A stretch of DNA of 64,000 nt from NCBI RefSeq assembly GCF_000332095.2, contig NZ_KI913949.1, forward strand, positions 820,466 to 884,465, read 5' to 3'. The position numbers were made by a program, and so were the translations under genes. The notes beneath the pieces are model-generated. The model had not been told where the DNA came from. It did not search any database and saw only the letters and a program-made list of their open reading frames with translations. Positions 54,795 to 63,010 of this stretch are shown in pieces (within the stretch, counting starts at the first letter, position 1; each line of letters starts with the position of its first letter). Origin of the DNA: Leptolyngbya sp. PCC 6406. Its GTDB lineage: Bacteria > Cyanobacteriota > Cyanobacteriia > Phormidesmidales > Phormidesmidaceae.

Positions 54795-55118
54795 ATGACG
54801 ACCTGGAAAAAACTCAGCATCTATACCAGTGAAGCCAGCCGCTGGGGAACGCGACCGCTGCACGAGGCGGTTATCGCCACGGCCCTAGAGCAAGGCATCT
54901 ACAGCGCCATGGCCTTTAAAAGCATGGAGGGCTTTGGCCCCCAACTGGCGATCCCCACCGCTAATCGTATGGCTTTCCCCTCGGATCTCCCCATTGAGGT
55001 GCGCCTACTGGGGCAAGAGGCATCGGTGGAGGGCTTTCTAGCGGACCAGTCGGAAATGCTCAAGACCTGCATTGTCACCCTGGAGGATATGGAAATGGCC
55101 CAATACCCGACGGTGTAA
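54795..55118 (+). CDS. DUF190 family protein
   Basis: The 107-residue protein matches DUF190, a small alpha/beta protein related to PII-like folds. Typical features are WKKLSIYTSEASRWGTRPL at the start and a GIYSAMAFKSMEGFG segment. The rest (LPIEVRLLGQEASVEGFLADQ) completes the ferredoxin-like fold. Some members are linked to ion transport or signalling. The protein is probably soluble and cytoplasmic. No neighbour suggests a specific partner. Confidence 0.85.
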   Translation: MTTWKKLSIYTSEASRWGTRPLHEAVIATALEQGIYSAMAFKSMEGFGPQLAIPTANRMAFPSDLPIEVRLLGQEASVEGFLADQSEMLKTCIVTLEDMEMAQYPTV

Positions 55119-55154
55119 GCCGCCGCCCGAGGATATAGCGGTTCCCTAGGTGAA

Positions 55155-55174
55155 CAAGGGGCTTAAGCCCCTTG
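55155..55174. repeat. Perfect palindrome downstream of DUF190
   Basis: CAAGGGGCTTAAGCCCCTTG is a perfect 20-bp palindrome. It is flanked by TAGCGGTTCC and AACCGCTA-type ends (about 55136-55204). The segment CCCCTTGCCTGTCCT that follows is the reverse complement of part of family C. Confidence 0.75.
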
Positions 55175-55239
55175 CCTGTCCTTAGCCCGAGTGAAAACCG
55201 CTACAGGATCAATTGGAATTTCCTGGCGATGTTAAGGAG

Positions 55240-55704
55240 ATGAGCCGATTGCAGATTCGCGAAGATGATCTAACGGGTAGCAAGATTACTGACTTTCTTC
55301 GGGAGCACCTCGAAGATATGAAGGAGATTACACCGCCGGAAAGCGTTCATGCCCTTGACTTAGAGGCATTGCGATCGCGCAATATTACCTTCTGGTCGGC
55401 TTGGGCAGGCGATGAATTACTCGGGTGCGGGGCACTGAAGGAACTGGATGCAAGCAGTGGTGAAATCAAATCTATGCGTACTGCCAAGGCCCATCGTGGT
55501 AGGGGGGTAGCCTCGAAAATTCTGAACCACATCATTACCACAGCCCAACAGCGGAGGTACCATCACCTGCATTTAGAAACAGGGGCTCAAGCAGAGTTTG
55601 CTCCGGCCCGAGCTTTGTACCTTCGCTATGGGTTCCAGTACCGAGGCCCTTTCGCAGACTACATTGACGACCCGAATAGTGTATTTATGACAAAAAAGCT
55701 CTAG
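55240..55704 (+). CDS. GNAT-family N-acetyltransferase
   Basis: The 154-residue protein has the GNAT fold with the acetyl-CoA motif HRGRGVASKILNHIITTAQQ near residue 90. It begins MSRLQIREDDLTGSKI and has HLHLETGAQAEFAPARALY and RYGFQYRGPFADY. The substrate is unknown. The start at 55240 is preferred by family alignment; AAGGAG abuts it. The last codons read to 55704, within 3 bases of the IS630-related element that starts at 55702, so the element provides the stop codon region. Confidence 0.9.
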   Translation: MSRLQIREDDLTGSKITDFLREHLEDMKEITPPESVHALDLEALRSRNITFWSAWAGDELLGCGALKELDASSGEIKSMRTAKAHRGRGVASKILNHIITTAQQRRYHHLHLETGAQAEFAPARALYLRYGFQYRGPFADYIDDPNSVFMTKKL

Positions 55705-55983
55705 TACTGGGCGGCGTAAATAGCCTAACCGTTCTATCGTGGCAAACCTCGGCCCCTCACCCTAGCCCTCTCCCACGGGGAGAGGGGACCGGAAAATATT
55801 GGGCTGATAGAGCACAAGTTTGATTTTCAGGGTTTCGTAGGGTGCATAGCGCTAAGGCGCGGCTTCGCCCACGCGAAGCAATGCACCGCAGAAAGGCAAC
55901 GCCTAGGGGAAATGGTTACAGGACTTGCGCCGCAGAGTACTAGTGCGGCAGAATCGTAAGCTTATTTCCGCCAAGCAGCACTA
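55702..55983. mobile_element. IS630-related MITE carrying a family E repeat
   Basis: The left end TAGTACTGGGCGGCGTAAAT is nearly the left end of the IS at 17583, and the right end (TTCCGCCAAGCAGCACTA) is nearly its right end. The TA dinucleotides at both ends fit IS630 transposition. There is no transposase. A family E repeat lies inside at 55816-55891. A smaller nested inverted repeat starts TAGTGCGGCAGAA at 55941 and closes at 55983. Confidence 0.75.
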
Positions 55984-56031
55984 GTCCCTAGCAGCCATCA
56001 CAGGATTTAACTCAACAGAATTATCTGTGGC

Positions 56032-56520
56032 CTACTTGCTAGCGCGGAGTCGCAGGAGGGGCTGGCCAAACTCGACAGGCTGGCCATTTTCCACCAAAAT
56101 TTCCATCACCTCACCCGAGACCTCCGCCTCCAGCTCATTCATCAGCTTCATCGCCTCAATAATGCAGACCGTTTGCCCCGTCTGGATGCGATCGCCAACC
56201 TCCACATAGGGAGACTCATCTGGCCCAGGGGAGCGATAGAAAGTGCCCACCATCGGCGAGGTAATGTCTATCAAGCTGCTGTCCACCACCAACGACGGTG
56301 GTGGTGAGACGGGCTCCACCGCTGGTGGGGGTGGGGCAGCGGGAGCAGGGCTAGGAGCCGCTGAGGACATGGGAGCCGCCGTCGCCAGCGGAACCGATCC
56401 CGGCTTCCGCAGTGTTAGTTCAAACTCTGCACTTTTGAGGATCAGCTCTGAAATGTCGGTCTGGTTCAGTGCCGCAACCAGCTCCCGTAGCTCCTGAAAA
56501 TTGAGTTCCACCAAATCCAC
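56032..56520 (-). CDS. accB: Acetyl-CoA carboxylase biotin carboxyl carrier protein
   Basis: BCCP carries the biotin that shuttles CO2 during malonyl-CoA formation for fatty acid synthesis. The 162-residue protein has an N-terminal docking helix ([20 protein letters not shown]) and a Pro/Ala-rich linker (about 48-80). The biotinyl domain covers 83-160, with the modified lysine Lys125 in the EAMKLMN motif. It follows efp by 99 bp in the same direction, an arrangement known from many cyanobacteria. Confidence 0.97.
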   Translation of the reverse strand: MDLVELNFQELRELVAALNQTDISELILKSAEFELTLRKPGSVPLATAAPMSSAAPSPAPAAPPPPAVEPVSPPPSLVVDSSLIDITSPMVGTFYRSPGPDESPYVEVGDRIQTGQTVCIIEAMKLMNELEAEVSGEVMEILVENGQPVEFGQPLLRLRASK

Positions 56521-56619
56521 TCCCTACCAACACAGCGGTGATTGCCACCTTTCTTTCCCAGGGGCGCTTTGGGGCGACACCCACCCAAAAATGATTCGTA
56601 ACCCCTATTCCCGACTCCC

Positions 56620-57177
56620 CTATTCGCGCCCCATATAGGAGTCAGTTCGAGTATCAATTTTGATGCGCTCACCCTGAGCAATAAATAAGGGCACCATCAC
56701 TTGGGCTCCCGTCTCCACAATGGCGGGCTTCGTGCCCCCGGTAGCAGTGTCTCCCTTCACGCCGGGATCGGTTTCCGTCACCTCCAGAACAATCGTGTTG
56801 GGCAGCTCCACATCTAGAATTCGGCCATCCCAGGACACCACGCTGACCTCCATCTCTTCCTTGAGGTACTTGACGCGATCGCCGATCTGGCTGCTGACCA
56901 TGCGGACCTCTTCATAGGTCTCCATGTCCATAAACACCAGATCCTCACCCTCTCGGTAGGTGTGCTGCATATTTCGCTTCTCCAGGGTGGCCTGGGGCAC
57001 TGATTCCCCAGCCCGGAAGGTCCGCTCTACAACGCTGCCATTTTGAGCATTTTTGAGCTTGGTGCGGACAAAGGCAGAGCCCTTACCCGGTTTGACGTGC
57101 AAGAATTCCACAACCCGCCACACCGATCCGTCCAACTCAATAGTGACGCCGGTTCTAAAGTCATTACTGGAAATCAT
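56620..57177 (-). CDS. efp: Translation elongation factor P
   Basis: EF-P relieves ribosome stalling at polyproline stretches. The 185-residue protein has three beta-barrel domains: [20 protein letters not shown] at the start, Lys32 in KPGKGSAF, the normal modification site, and the C-terminal OB fold ending RTDSYMGRE. Its neighbour AccB has a long Pro-rich linker, whose translation may depend on EF-P, which is inference. Two direct repeats lie upstream at 57199-57232. Confidence 0.97.
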   Translation of the reverse strand: MISSNDFRTGVTIELDGSVWRVVEFLHVKPGKGSAFVRTKLKNAQNGSVVERTFRAGESVPQATLEKRNMQHTYREGEDLVFMDMETYEEVRMVSSQIGDRVKYLKEEMEVSVVSWDGRILDVELPNTIVLEVTETDPGVKGDTATGGTKPAIVETGAQVMVPLFIAQGERIKIDTRTDSYMGRE

Positions 57178-57198
57178 GGCCCTGGATACTTAAAGGTT

Positions 57199-57232
57199 TG
57201 CATAATCGGCAAATTATCTGCATAATCGGCAA
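57199..57232. promoter_or_regulatory. Direct repeats upstream of efp
   Basis: TGCATAATCGGCAA occurs at 57199-57212 and again at 57219-57232, a spacing of 20 bp, close to two helical turns. The leftward strand between them carries GATAAT, a possible -10 element. A dimeric regulator site is possible, but none is known. Confidence 0.5.
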
Positions 57233-57421
57233 TTCATTTTACCGCCCAGTCGGAATTTCCCCACGTTTGATCGGCAGTTATTCCACCCCCATAATCAGTT
57301 ACCCACCTCGCCGGAATCTCACCTGCCCTATGGAGATGAACCGCCCTATGGCAAGATCAAAGCGGCAGGATGCCGTGGGCATCGCTGTCCCCATCGATAA
57401 TATTCACCGATATTCACCCCC

Positions 57422-58552
57422 ATGCAACTACTCAAGCACTGGCTGACCCCTCCCCTCCTCGCCACCCTCCTCTGGCTGGGCCTCATCGCCGGAGAGGTCG
57501 GAATCCATCCTGGGACCGCTGGGGCCACCACCCTAGATCAGGCCCTTGTGGCCTACCTGCCCCCCGGCAATGCCATTACTGACGGCCAAGCCCTGCTGCG
57601 TTATTCCCTGCCCATTGACAGTAAAGACCTGCGCAAAATCCAGGAAGATCTGGAGGGATTGTCCCAGTGGCTCCGCAGCAAACGCTGGGCACCGATGCGG
57701 GGAGATGTGCAAAAGGTGGATCGGCTGCTAAGCCGTCGCCGGGAGGCCATTTTAGACACGGTATCCGCTGCGGATCGAGATCGCGCCAGCACTCTTCTGG
57801 ACGATCTCCAGGCTGGATTGATCCCCATGTTTGAGGCTATCGAAAATCGCGATAAGTCAGCAGTACAGCGGTTGCGGAAATCTTTACTCCAGACCATTGG
57901 ATCTTTAGAGGCGTTAATGGTGGCGGAGTTTCCCTTTGAGGTGCCAGCGGAATATAGCATGCTGCCCCAACTCAAGGGTCGAGCCACCGTGGCCTTTGAA
58001 ACCACAAAGGGTACGGTCACCGCCATCGTGGATGGCTACAGTGCCCCCGTCACTGCGGGTAACTTTGTGGATTTAGTGCAGCGCGGCTTCTATGACCACC
58101 TGCCCTTCATCCGAGCCGAAGACAATTATGTGCTGCAAACCGGGGATCCGGTGGGACCAGACGAGGGGTTCATCGATCCCAAAACTGGTGAATACCGTTC
58201 TATTCCTCTAGAGATTTTGGTCAAAGGGGAGACCGAACCCGTCTATGGCAACACCTTGGAGTCTTTGGGCCGCTATTTGGAACAGCCTGTGCTGCCCTTC
58301 TCTGCCTTTGGTGCCCTGGGTATGGCGCGACCTGAGAGTGAGCCCAATGGTGGCTCTTCCCAGTTTTTCTTCTTCCTCTTTGAGCCGGAGCTGACCCCTG
58401 CTGGGTTAAACCTGCTGGATGGCCGCTATGCCGTATTTGGCTATGTGGTGGAGGGCAAGGAGGTACTGGAGAAGCTAAGCCAGGAGGATTCAATTGAGTC
58501 GGCCCGTGTGGTGACAGGGTTAGAAAACCTGGTGCAACCCCAAGGGGTGTAG
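57422..58552 (+). CDS. Thylakoid-lumen cyclophilin of the CYP38/TLP40 type
   Basis: The 376-residue protein resembles the plant lumenal CYP38/TLP40 and its cyanobacterial counterparts, which help assemble photosystem II. A signal peptide covers about residues 1-35. An N-terminal helical bundle follows (about 60-165; DLRKIQEDLEGLSQWLRSKR). The C-terminal cyclophilin domain (187-370) carries VAFETTKGTVTAIVDGYSAP, TAGNFVDLVQRGFYD, GGSSQFFFFLF and NLLDGRYAVFGYV. Key isomerase residues are partly altered compared with classic cyclophilins, so activity may be weak. thiL starts 9 bp downstream. Confidence 0.92.
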   Translation: MQLLKHWLTPPLLATLLWLGLIAGEVGIHPGTAGATTLDQALVAYLPPGNAITDGQALLRYSLPIDSKDLRKIQEDLEGLSQWLRSKRWAPMRGDVQKVDRLLSRRREAILDTVSAADRDRASTLLDDLQAGLIPMFEAIENRDKSAVQRLRKSLLQTIGSLEALMVAEFPFEVPAEYSMLPQLKGRATVAFETTKGTVTAIVDGYSAPVTAGNFVDLVQRGFYDHLPFIRAEDNYVLQTGDPVGPDEGFIDPKTGEYRSIPLEILVKGETEPVYGNTLESLGRYLEQPVLPFSAFGALGMARPESEPNGGSSQFFFFLFEPELTPAGLNLLDGRYAVFGYVVEGKEVLEKLSQEDSIESARVVTGLENLVQPQGV

Positions 58553-58561
58553 CCCTAGGGC

Positions 58562-59563
58562 ATGGTGTTGGAAACCGTTGGGGATATTGGGGAACTGGAG
58601 TTGCTTCGGCGGCTCCAGCCCTTTTGCCAGGGCATTGGGGATGATGGGGCGGTGTTGCCCCGGCCCGAGGCAAGTTTGGTGGTGACCACTGATGTCTTGG
58701 TGGAGGGGGTGCATTTTAGCGATCGCACTACTGCACCGGAGGATGTGGGTTGGCGGGCGGTGGCGGCGAATTTATCGGACCTAGCGGCGATGGGGGCGGT
58801 GCCTCTGGGGATTACTGTGGGCTTGGCCCTGCCGGGAACGGTGGCCGTGGCCTGGGTGGAGGCGGTGTACCGAGGTATGCTGGCCTGTTTAGGGGACTAT
58901 GGGGGTGACATTCTGGGGGGGGATGTGGTGCGATCTTCCCAGGTGTCTCTGGCCATCACCGCTCTGGGGCAAGGGGATCCTGCCCGGATGCTGTACCGCG
59001 ATCGCGCACAGCCGGGGCAGGTAATCGTCGCCACGGGTGCCCATGGAGCCTCGCGGGCGGGTTTGGAACTGTTGCTCCAACCTGAATCGGGGGTGGGGCT
59101 GGTATCGGGAATGCGGGATCGCTTTATCCGGTCCCACCAGCGCCCCCGGCCCCGCTTTGATGCTGTGGCCGCCCTGCACCACTGTTTTCCCTCTGGAAAG
59201 GGGACAGCGCTGCCGGTGGCGGCGATGGACAGCAGTGATGGGCTGGCCAATGCGGTGTTGCACCTGTGTCAGGCCAGTGGGGTGGGGGCACGCTTGGTGC
59301 GATCGCACTTGCCCTTTCCCCCAGGCTTATTGTCCTGGGTCGGTCCCGAAACGGCCTTGGACTGGACCCTGTACGGGGGAGAAGACTTCGAGCTGGTGCT
59401 GGCTCTGCCGCCGGAGATTGCCTTAGCTCTCACCCAGTCCCTTGGCCCTGAAGCCGCGATCATCGGCACCGTAGAGGCTGGTGAGGGGGTGATTCTACTG
59501 GAGCAGGCGGAGGATGGGGATGGCCAGCCCCTGCCCTGGGAAAACAGTTTCCGCCATTTTTAA
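58562..59563 (+). CDS. thiL: Thiamine-monophosphate kinase
   Basis: ThiL phosphorylates thiamine phosphate to the active diphosphate. The 333-residue protein has the PurM/SelD-like fold: GIGDDGAVL near residue 24, VVTTDVLVEGVHF, NLSDLAAMGAVP, and GDILGGDVVRSSQ. The C-terminal part has MDSSDGLANAVLHLCQASG and YGGEDFELVLALP, all characteristic. It lies 9 bp after the cyclophilin gene, so the two probably form an operon. It converges with the GDSL hydrolase gene, leaving 3 bp. Confidence 0.95.
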   Translation: MVLETVGDIGELELLRRLQPFCQGIGDDGAVLPRPEASLVVTTDVLVEGVHFSDRTTAPEDVGWRAVAANLSDLAAMGAVPLGITVGLALPGTVAVAWVEAVYRGMLACLGDYGGDILGGDVVRSSQVSLAITALGQGDPARMLYRDRAQPGQVIVATGAHGASRAGLELLLQPESGVGLVSGMRDRFIRSHQRPRPRFDAVAALHHCFPSGKGTALPVAAMDSSDGLANAVLHLCQASGVGARLVRSHLPFPPGLLSWVGPETALDWTLYGGEDFELVLALPPEIALALTQSLGPEAAIIGTVEAGEGVILLEQAEDGDGQPLPWENSFRHF

Positions 59564-59566
59564 GTC

Positions 59567-60259
59567 CTACAGCAGGTGTTGAAAGGCAGACCATTGGGTA
59601 ATGTCTTCCAACAGGGCGCGGTAGCCCTCCACATTGGGGTGTAGGCCATCGCCAGAGAGGCGCGGTCGCCACCAGGCATCCCCCCGACCCAGCCAGAGAT
59701 CCAGCACATCCAGGTAGGGAATCTGGCGCTGATCACAGGCAGCGGCGGTGATATCCCGATAGCGCCCTTGATCAGTGTGGTTGTAGTACAGCACTTCGGC
59801 AAAGGGCATCCGCTCCGGCAGCACTGGCACCATGCCCACAAAGAGTACTGGCCCCAGATCCTGAGCTTGGTCTAGCAGGTCTGCCATCTGGGCTTGAAAA
59901 ACTGCAAAATCAGTATGGTGACGACCATTCGGCTTACCCACGCGGGCAGAGTCATTGACCCCCACCGAGAGGATAACGAGGTCAGGGAGGCGATTCCGTA
60001 GTTCTCCCCGACGAGAGAATTCATAATTCAGGCGCTGACTCACCCGCTGCACGCCGTCTCCCCGTACCCCCAGGTTATAGAGAACGTGGCCGGGGGTCTC
60101 AGGGCAAAACCAACGGCGGCGCAGTCGCTCTACCCAACCCCCCCCCTCTGGATCGCCGTAGCCGTAGATCAGGCTGTCGCCAATGGCGACAATGCGCCGG
60201 GGCTGCGCGATCGCAACCTGAGGAGAAGAGACTTGAGGATGGGAAAGGGTAGCCGCCAT
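59567..60259 (-). CDS. SGNH/GDSL-type hydrolase
   Basis: The 230-residue protein has all SGNH blocks: Ser in AIGDSLIYGYG, Gly in NLGVRGDGVQ, Asn in VILSVGVNDSAR, and the Asp-His pair in LSGDGLHPNVEGYRAL. It is an esterase or lipase of unknown substrate, probably cytoplasmic because no signal peptide is seen. The start is set at 60259 (MAATLSHP); 60349 is an upstream alternative. The gene is divergent from rpoZ across a region with tandem repeats. Confidence 0.88.
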   Translation of the reverse strand: MAATLSHPQVSSPQVAIAQPRRIVAIGDSLIYGYGDPEGGGWVERLRRRWFCPETPGHVLYNLGVRGDGVQRVSQRLNYEFSRRGELRNRLPDLVILSVGVNDSARVGKPNGRHHTDFAVFQAQMADLLDQAQDLGPVLFVGMVPVLPERMPFAEVLYYNHTDQGRYRDITAAACDQRQIPYLDVLDLWLGRGDAWWRPRLSGDGLHPNVEGYRALLEDITQWSAFQHLL

Positions 60260-60410
60260 AGAAGACTCGATAGGGGCTCTATCGCAAACGGATCTGAGCA
60301 AGTCAGACTGCTGCGGAGCCTTGGTGTCGTTACAGGGAGGTATCTGCATGGGACTGTATCACTCCCAAGGATGCTTTTCAATTTTTTACTTGAGGTAAGA
60401 CTTCTAAATT

Positions 60411-60457
60411 TTCGTGCAGGTAGATTCGTACAGGTTTCTTACAGGTTTCGTACAGGT
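60411..60457. promoter_or_regulatory. Four tandem TTCGTACAGGT repeats
   Basis: Near-identical 11-bp units lie at 60411-60421, 60425-60435, 60436-60446 and 60447-60457. The last two are contiguous and the first is offset by three bases. They lie in the region between the divergent SGNH and rpoZ genes, 150-200 bp before rpoZ. They could be operators or just a slippage array. Nothing else is recognised in the region. Confidence 0.6.
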
Positions 60458-60613
60458 CGAGATGTTCCCCATTCTGATCAGTACTGGGGCCAGAGGAGGT
60501 GAGGGAGTGGACAGTCCCTGAGGTGCCCCCCCAACTCGACTGCTATGCTTAGAGACAGACGACTTTTGCGTCTGGTTTTCCAAGATTCCGGCCAGTCCGG
60601 AAAAGTGAGTAGT

Positions 60614-60844
60614 ATGTTGCAGCCCTTCTCCCCCTTTGACAACCAGCAATTGATGCGACGCACCGAAGATTTAGTGCAGGCCGCCTCCAATCGGTATCGG
60701 ATCACGGTGCAGGTCGCCAATCGTGCCCAGCGGCGGCGCTACGAAGACTTTGAATCCCTAGATGAATCCCGCATGAAGCCCGTTTTGCGGGCCATCATCG
60801 AAATGTCCGACGAGCTGACCCAGCCCGAAATTCTGGGGGAATAG
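60614..60844 (+). CDS. rpoZ: RNA polymerase omega subunit
   Basis: Omega helps assemble RNA polymerase and in cyanobacteria helps recruit SigA. The 76-residue protein has [20 protein letters not shown], then [19 protein letters not shown] and [20 protein letters not shown], exactly the cyanobacterial omega signature. The start is ATG 60614. The stop TAG at 60842-60844 is followed in the same frame by the DUF1818 coding sequence. Confidence 0.96.
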   Translation: MLQPFSPFDNQQLMRRTEDLVQAASNRYRITVQVANRAQRRRYEDFESLDESRMKPVLRAIIEMSDELTQPEILGE

Positions 60845-60847
60845 GCC

Positions 60848-61213
60848 ACGGTTCGTCATCTTAAAGAAGGGTCTGGGTGGCGTCTGGGTTGGAACCCAGA
60901 CGCCACTGACTTTCCGGGCCTAGTAGCAGGAGAACATTGGGCACTGGAGCTAAGTTCTGCGGAATTTCAAGATTTCTGTCGTCTAGGGTTACAACTAGCC
61001 GCCACCATGGAAACCATGGCGACGGAACTGATGGCAGAAGAGCGCATTACCTGCGAAGCAGAGAGTGCCCATCTGTGGCTAGAAGTGGAGGGTTATCCTC
61101 AGTCCTATGGTTTGCGGTTGATTCTCCTGACGGGGCGACGAGGAGAAGGGACTTGGTTCCCGGCTGCGGTGCCGGGGCTCTTGCAGGCCATTCCCAGTTT
61201 GCAGGTCTTCTAG
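60848..61213 (+). CDS. DUF1818 family protein with no ordinary start codon
   Basis: Directly after the rpoZ stop and in the same frame, codons from 60851 encode VRHLKEGSGWRLGWNPDATD and continue to ELMAEERITCEAESAHLWLE and QVF, the complete cyanobacterial DUF1818 sequence of about 120 residues. No ATG, GTG or TTG precedes it; the first ATG is at 61001, after half of the domain. The best candidate is ACG at 60848, preceded by GGGGGA about 7 bases upstream. Function of the family is unknown, but following rpoZ is common. The stop lies in the end of the family F repeat. Confidence 0.7.
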   Translation, partial: TVRHLKEGSGWRLGWNPDATDFPGLVAGEHWALELSSAEFQDFCRLGLQLAATMETMATELMAEERITCEAESAHLWLEVEGYPQSYGLRLILLTGRRGEGTWFPAAVPGLLQAIPSLQVF

Positions 61214-61341
61214 GGGCTATGGACAATCAAAGCCAGATTCCTGGTTATGGGGTGGTTACAGCCCCTAGCTTGATTCAGTAGGGCGGGCGTGATCATGCCT
61301 ACCCCGCAAGGGTTTCCCCGTTACTTTTCCACACGCCCTAG
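61210..61341 (-). mobile_element. MITE-like repeat, family F, copy B (132 bp)
   Basis: This is the reverse-orientation copy of the element at 34112-34249, aligning over its whole length with some mismatches and short gaps. The ends are CTAGGGGCTATGGACAAT and, read inward from the right, CTAGGGCGTGTGGA. It starts one base before the DUF1818 stop codon, so its CTAG supplies the TAG. Confidence 0.8.
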
Positions 61342-61497
61342 GATTTCTTGGGATAAAGTCTTTTAAGAAAATTACGTCATCCCAAAGGGTATAGGGCATA
61401 ATCAGCGGTACATTGGCCCCTAGGTTTCAACCTGGAAGATTCATTGTCTGTGGGCAAGGGGCAGTACCGATTCCTCACAGGGGGATGCATTATCACC

Positions 61498-62679
61498 ATG
61501 CGCATCAAAGTCACCAGCGACACACTTTTCAAACTGGCCCCCAAGCTCTCTAGTGAGCTGAGTGAGGCGGAAAAGGTTTTTGTCAAAAATGGGACGGAGT
61601 TTGAGATTGAGTTCTACACCGAAGTGGAAGGTAATCACCTCCAGCTAGAACTGGCCAATGCGGTTCTAGGCAATCCCCCTACCTTTACCTGGTATGCCTA
61701 CAAGCCAGACCTCCAGGTAACCGGCTCTCCGGTGAAACTAACCGTGACCAGTGACACCCTGTTTAAGCTGCGCCCTGTCCTCTCTAGTGAACTGGCGGAT
61801 GAGGAAAAGGTTTTTGTGAAAAACGGGACCCAGTTTGAGGTGCAATCCTTTTTGCCCGCCGACGGTAACCATGTGCGGGTTGCGATCGCAAATGCCTTCC
61901 TCGGTCCCCAAAACCGCAATACCTGGTACGCCTACAATCCCGACATCAAGATCGATGGCCAAAAGATTGACCTGCGGGTGATCAGCGACACCCTGTTTAA
62001 GGGCAAGCCCGTCCTCTCTAGTCAACTTGCGGACAACGAGAAAATATTTGTCCGCAACAAGACCACCTTTGAACTGCAATCCTACAGTCAGTCAGAGGGC
62101 AACCACGTCCGGGTGGCTCTGTCTGGAGCCTTCCTCGGTCCCGATAAGCGCAATACCTGGTATGCCTTTGGCCCCGATATTCAAATTGACGGGACGGAAA
62201 CCAATAACAAGCCCAAGGACACCAATCCGGCCCAGCCGACAGATCCCGGCAAAGCCCTGCGGTTTCCTGGGTTCTCCGGGGTGTATTACACCAATAATCC
62301 GATCCTAACCGGAGGACGCTTCACCTGGGGGGAGGCCACCCATGGCGGCAGCCGCATTCCCGTCAGTGCCGATGTAGTCTACGGAATGCTGCGGATTGCC
62401 AAGGCCATGGAGGAAATCCGCAAGATTTTCGGCAATCGCCCCGTGCGGGTCAACTCGTGGTATCGCGATCCCGCCACCAATGCCAGGGTGGGGGGAGCCA
62501 GCGCCTCCCGACACATCGTGGGGGATGCGGTGGACTTTGTGATTGGGGGCTATCACCCCTACGACGTGTTCGCGGAGCTAGACCGCTGGTGGGGCAGCAA
62601 GGGCGGCTTAGCCAGTGCTACGGTCTTCACCCACATCGATTCTCGGGGCTACCGTGCCCGCTGGTCCTACGGCTTCTAA
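61498..62679 (+). CDS. M15-type D-Ala-D-Ala peptidase with three N-terminal repeats
   Basis: The 393-residue protein has three tandem repeats of about 75 residues at 1-75, 81-154 and 158-232 (each like KVTSDTLFKL...LSSEL...EKVFVKNGT...EGNH...TWYAY.PD). A linker at 233-250 precedes a peptidase M15 domain with His339 and Asp346 (SRHIVGDAVDF) and His379 (THIDSRGY), a zinc site for cleaving peptidoglycan cross-links. No signal peptide is seen, so it may be cytoplasmic, exported another way, or endolysin-like. The ATG at 61498 is preferred. Confidence 0.85.
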   Translation: MRIKVTSDTLFKLAPKLSSELSEAEKVFVKNGTEFEIEFYTEVEGNHLQLELANAVLGNPPTFTWYAYKPDLQVTGSPVKLTVTSDTLFKLRPVLSSELADEEKVFVKNGTQFEVQSFLPADGNHVRVAIANAFLGPQNRNTWYAYNPDIKIDGQKIDLRVISDTLFKGKPVLSSQLADNEKIFVRNKTTFELQSYSQSEGNHVRVALSGAFLGPDKRNTWYAFGPDIQIDGTETNNKPKDTNPAQPTDPGKALRFPGFSGVYYTNNPILTGGRFTWGEATHGGSRIPVSADVVYGMLRIAKAMEEIRKIFGNRPVRVNSWYRDPATNARVGGASASRHIVGDAVDFVIGGYHPYDVFAELDRWWGSKGGLASATVFTHIDSRGYRARWSYGF

Positions 62680-63010
62680 GCCCACCTGAGTTCGACTTAA
62701 GCTTCGCTGCCCATCCGCCAGGGAATAAATTGCCTTGGCGGATGGGCAGAAGTCCGTTAAAACGGACTTGCCCCCCTATCTCCAGCCCAGCTCCCAGTTC
62801 ATTTTTAATGGCCATTAAAAATGGACTAGAGCCTGTTAGCCGGGAATTTTGAACTCCCGGCGGGGTGACAGCGCTGATACCGAATTGACGTTTTTTAGCC
62901 CTCTACTCCTTGTCGAACTCAGGTTAAGCCCAGTTCTCCATAGCCCATAATTTCACCCAAGGTTGAATGGCCCCAACCCCAGGTTGAGGTCAGGTTAACG
63001 ATTAACCAGA
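62680..63010. other. Cluster of hairpins between convergent genes
   Basis: Four structures lie in 331 bp. GCCCATCCGCCA pairs with TGGCGGATGGGC (62709-62747). AAGTCCGT pairs with ACGGACTT (62750-62769). A perfect 24-bp palindrome centred on GGCC lies at 62800-62823, with arms CATTTTTAATGG and CCATTAAAAATG. GCCGGGA faces TCCCGGC near 62839-62861. Some may terminate the peptidase and hisA transcripts. No gene is seen. Confidence 0.7.

Noticed and set aside
61498..62679. Prophage remnant based on the endolysin-like peptidase
   Set aside because: No phage structural, integrase or lysis genes are nearby, and the flanking genes are housekeeping.
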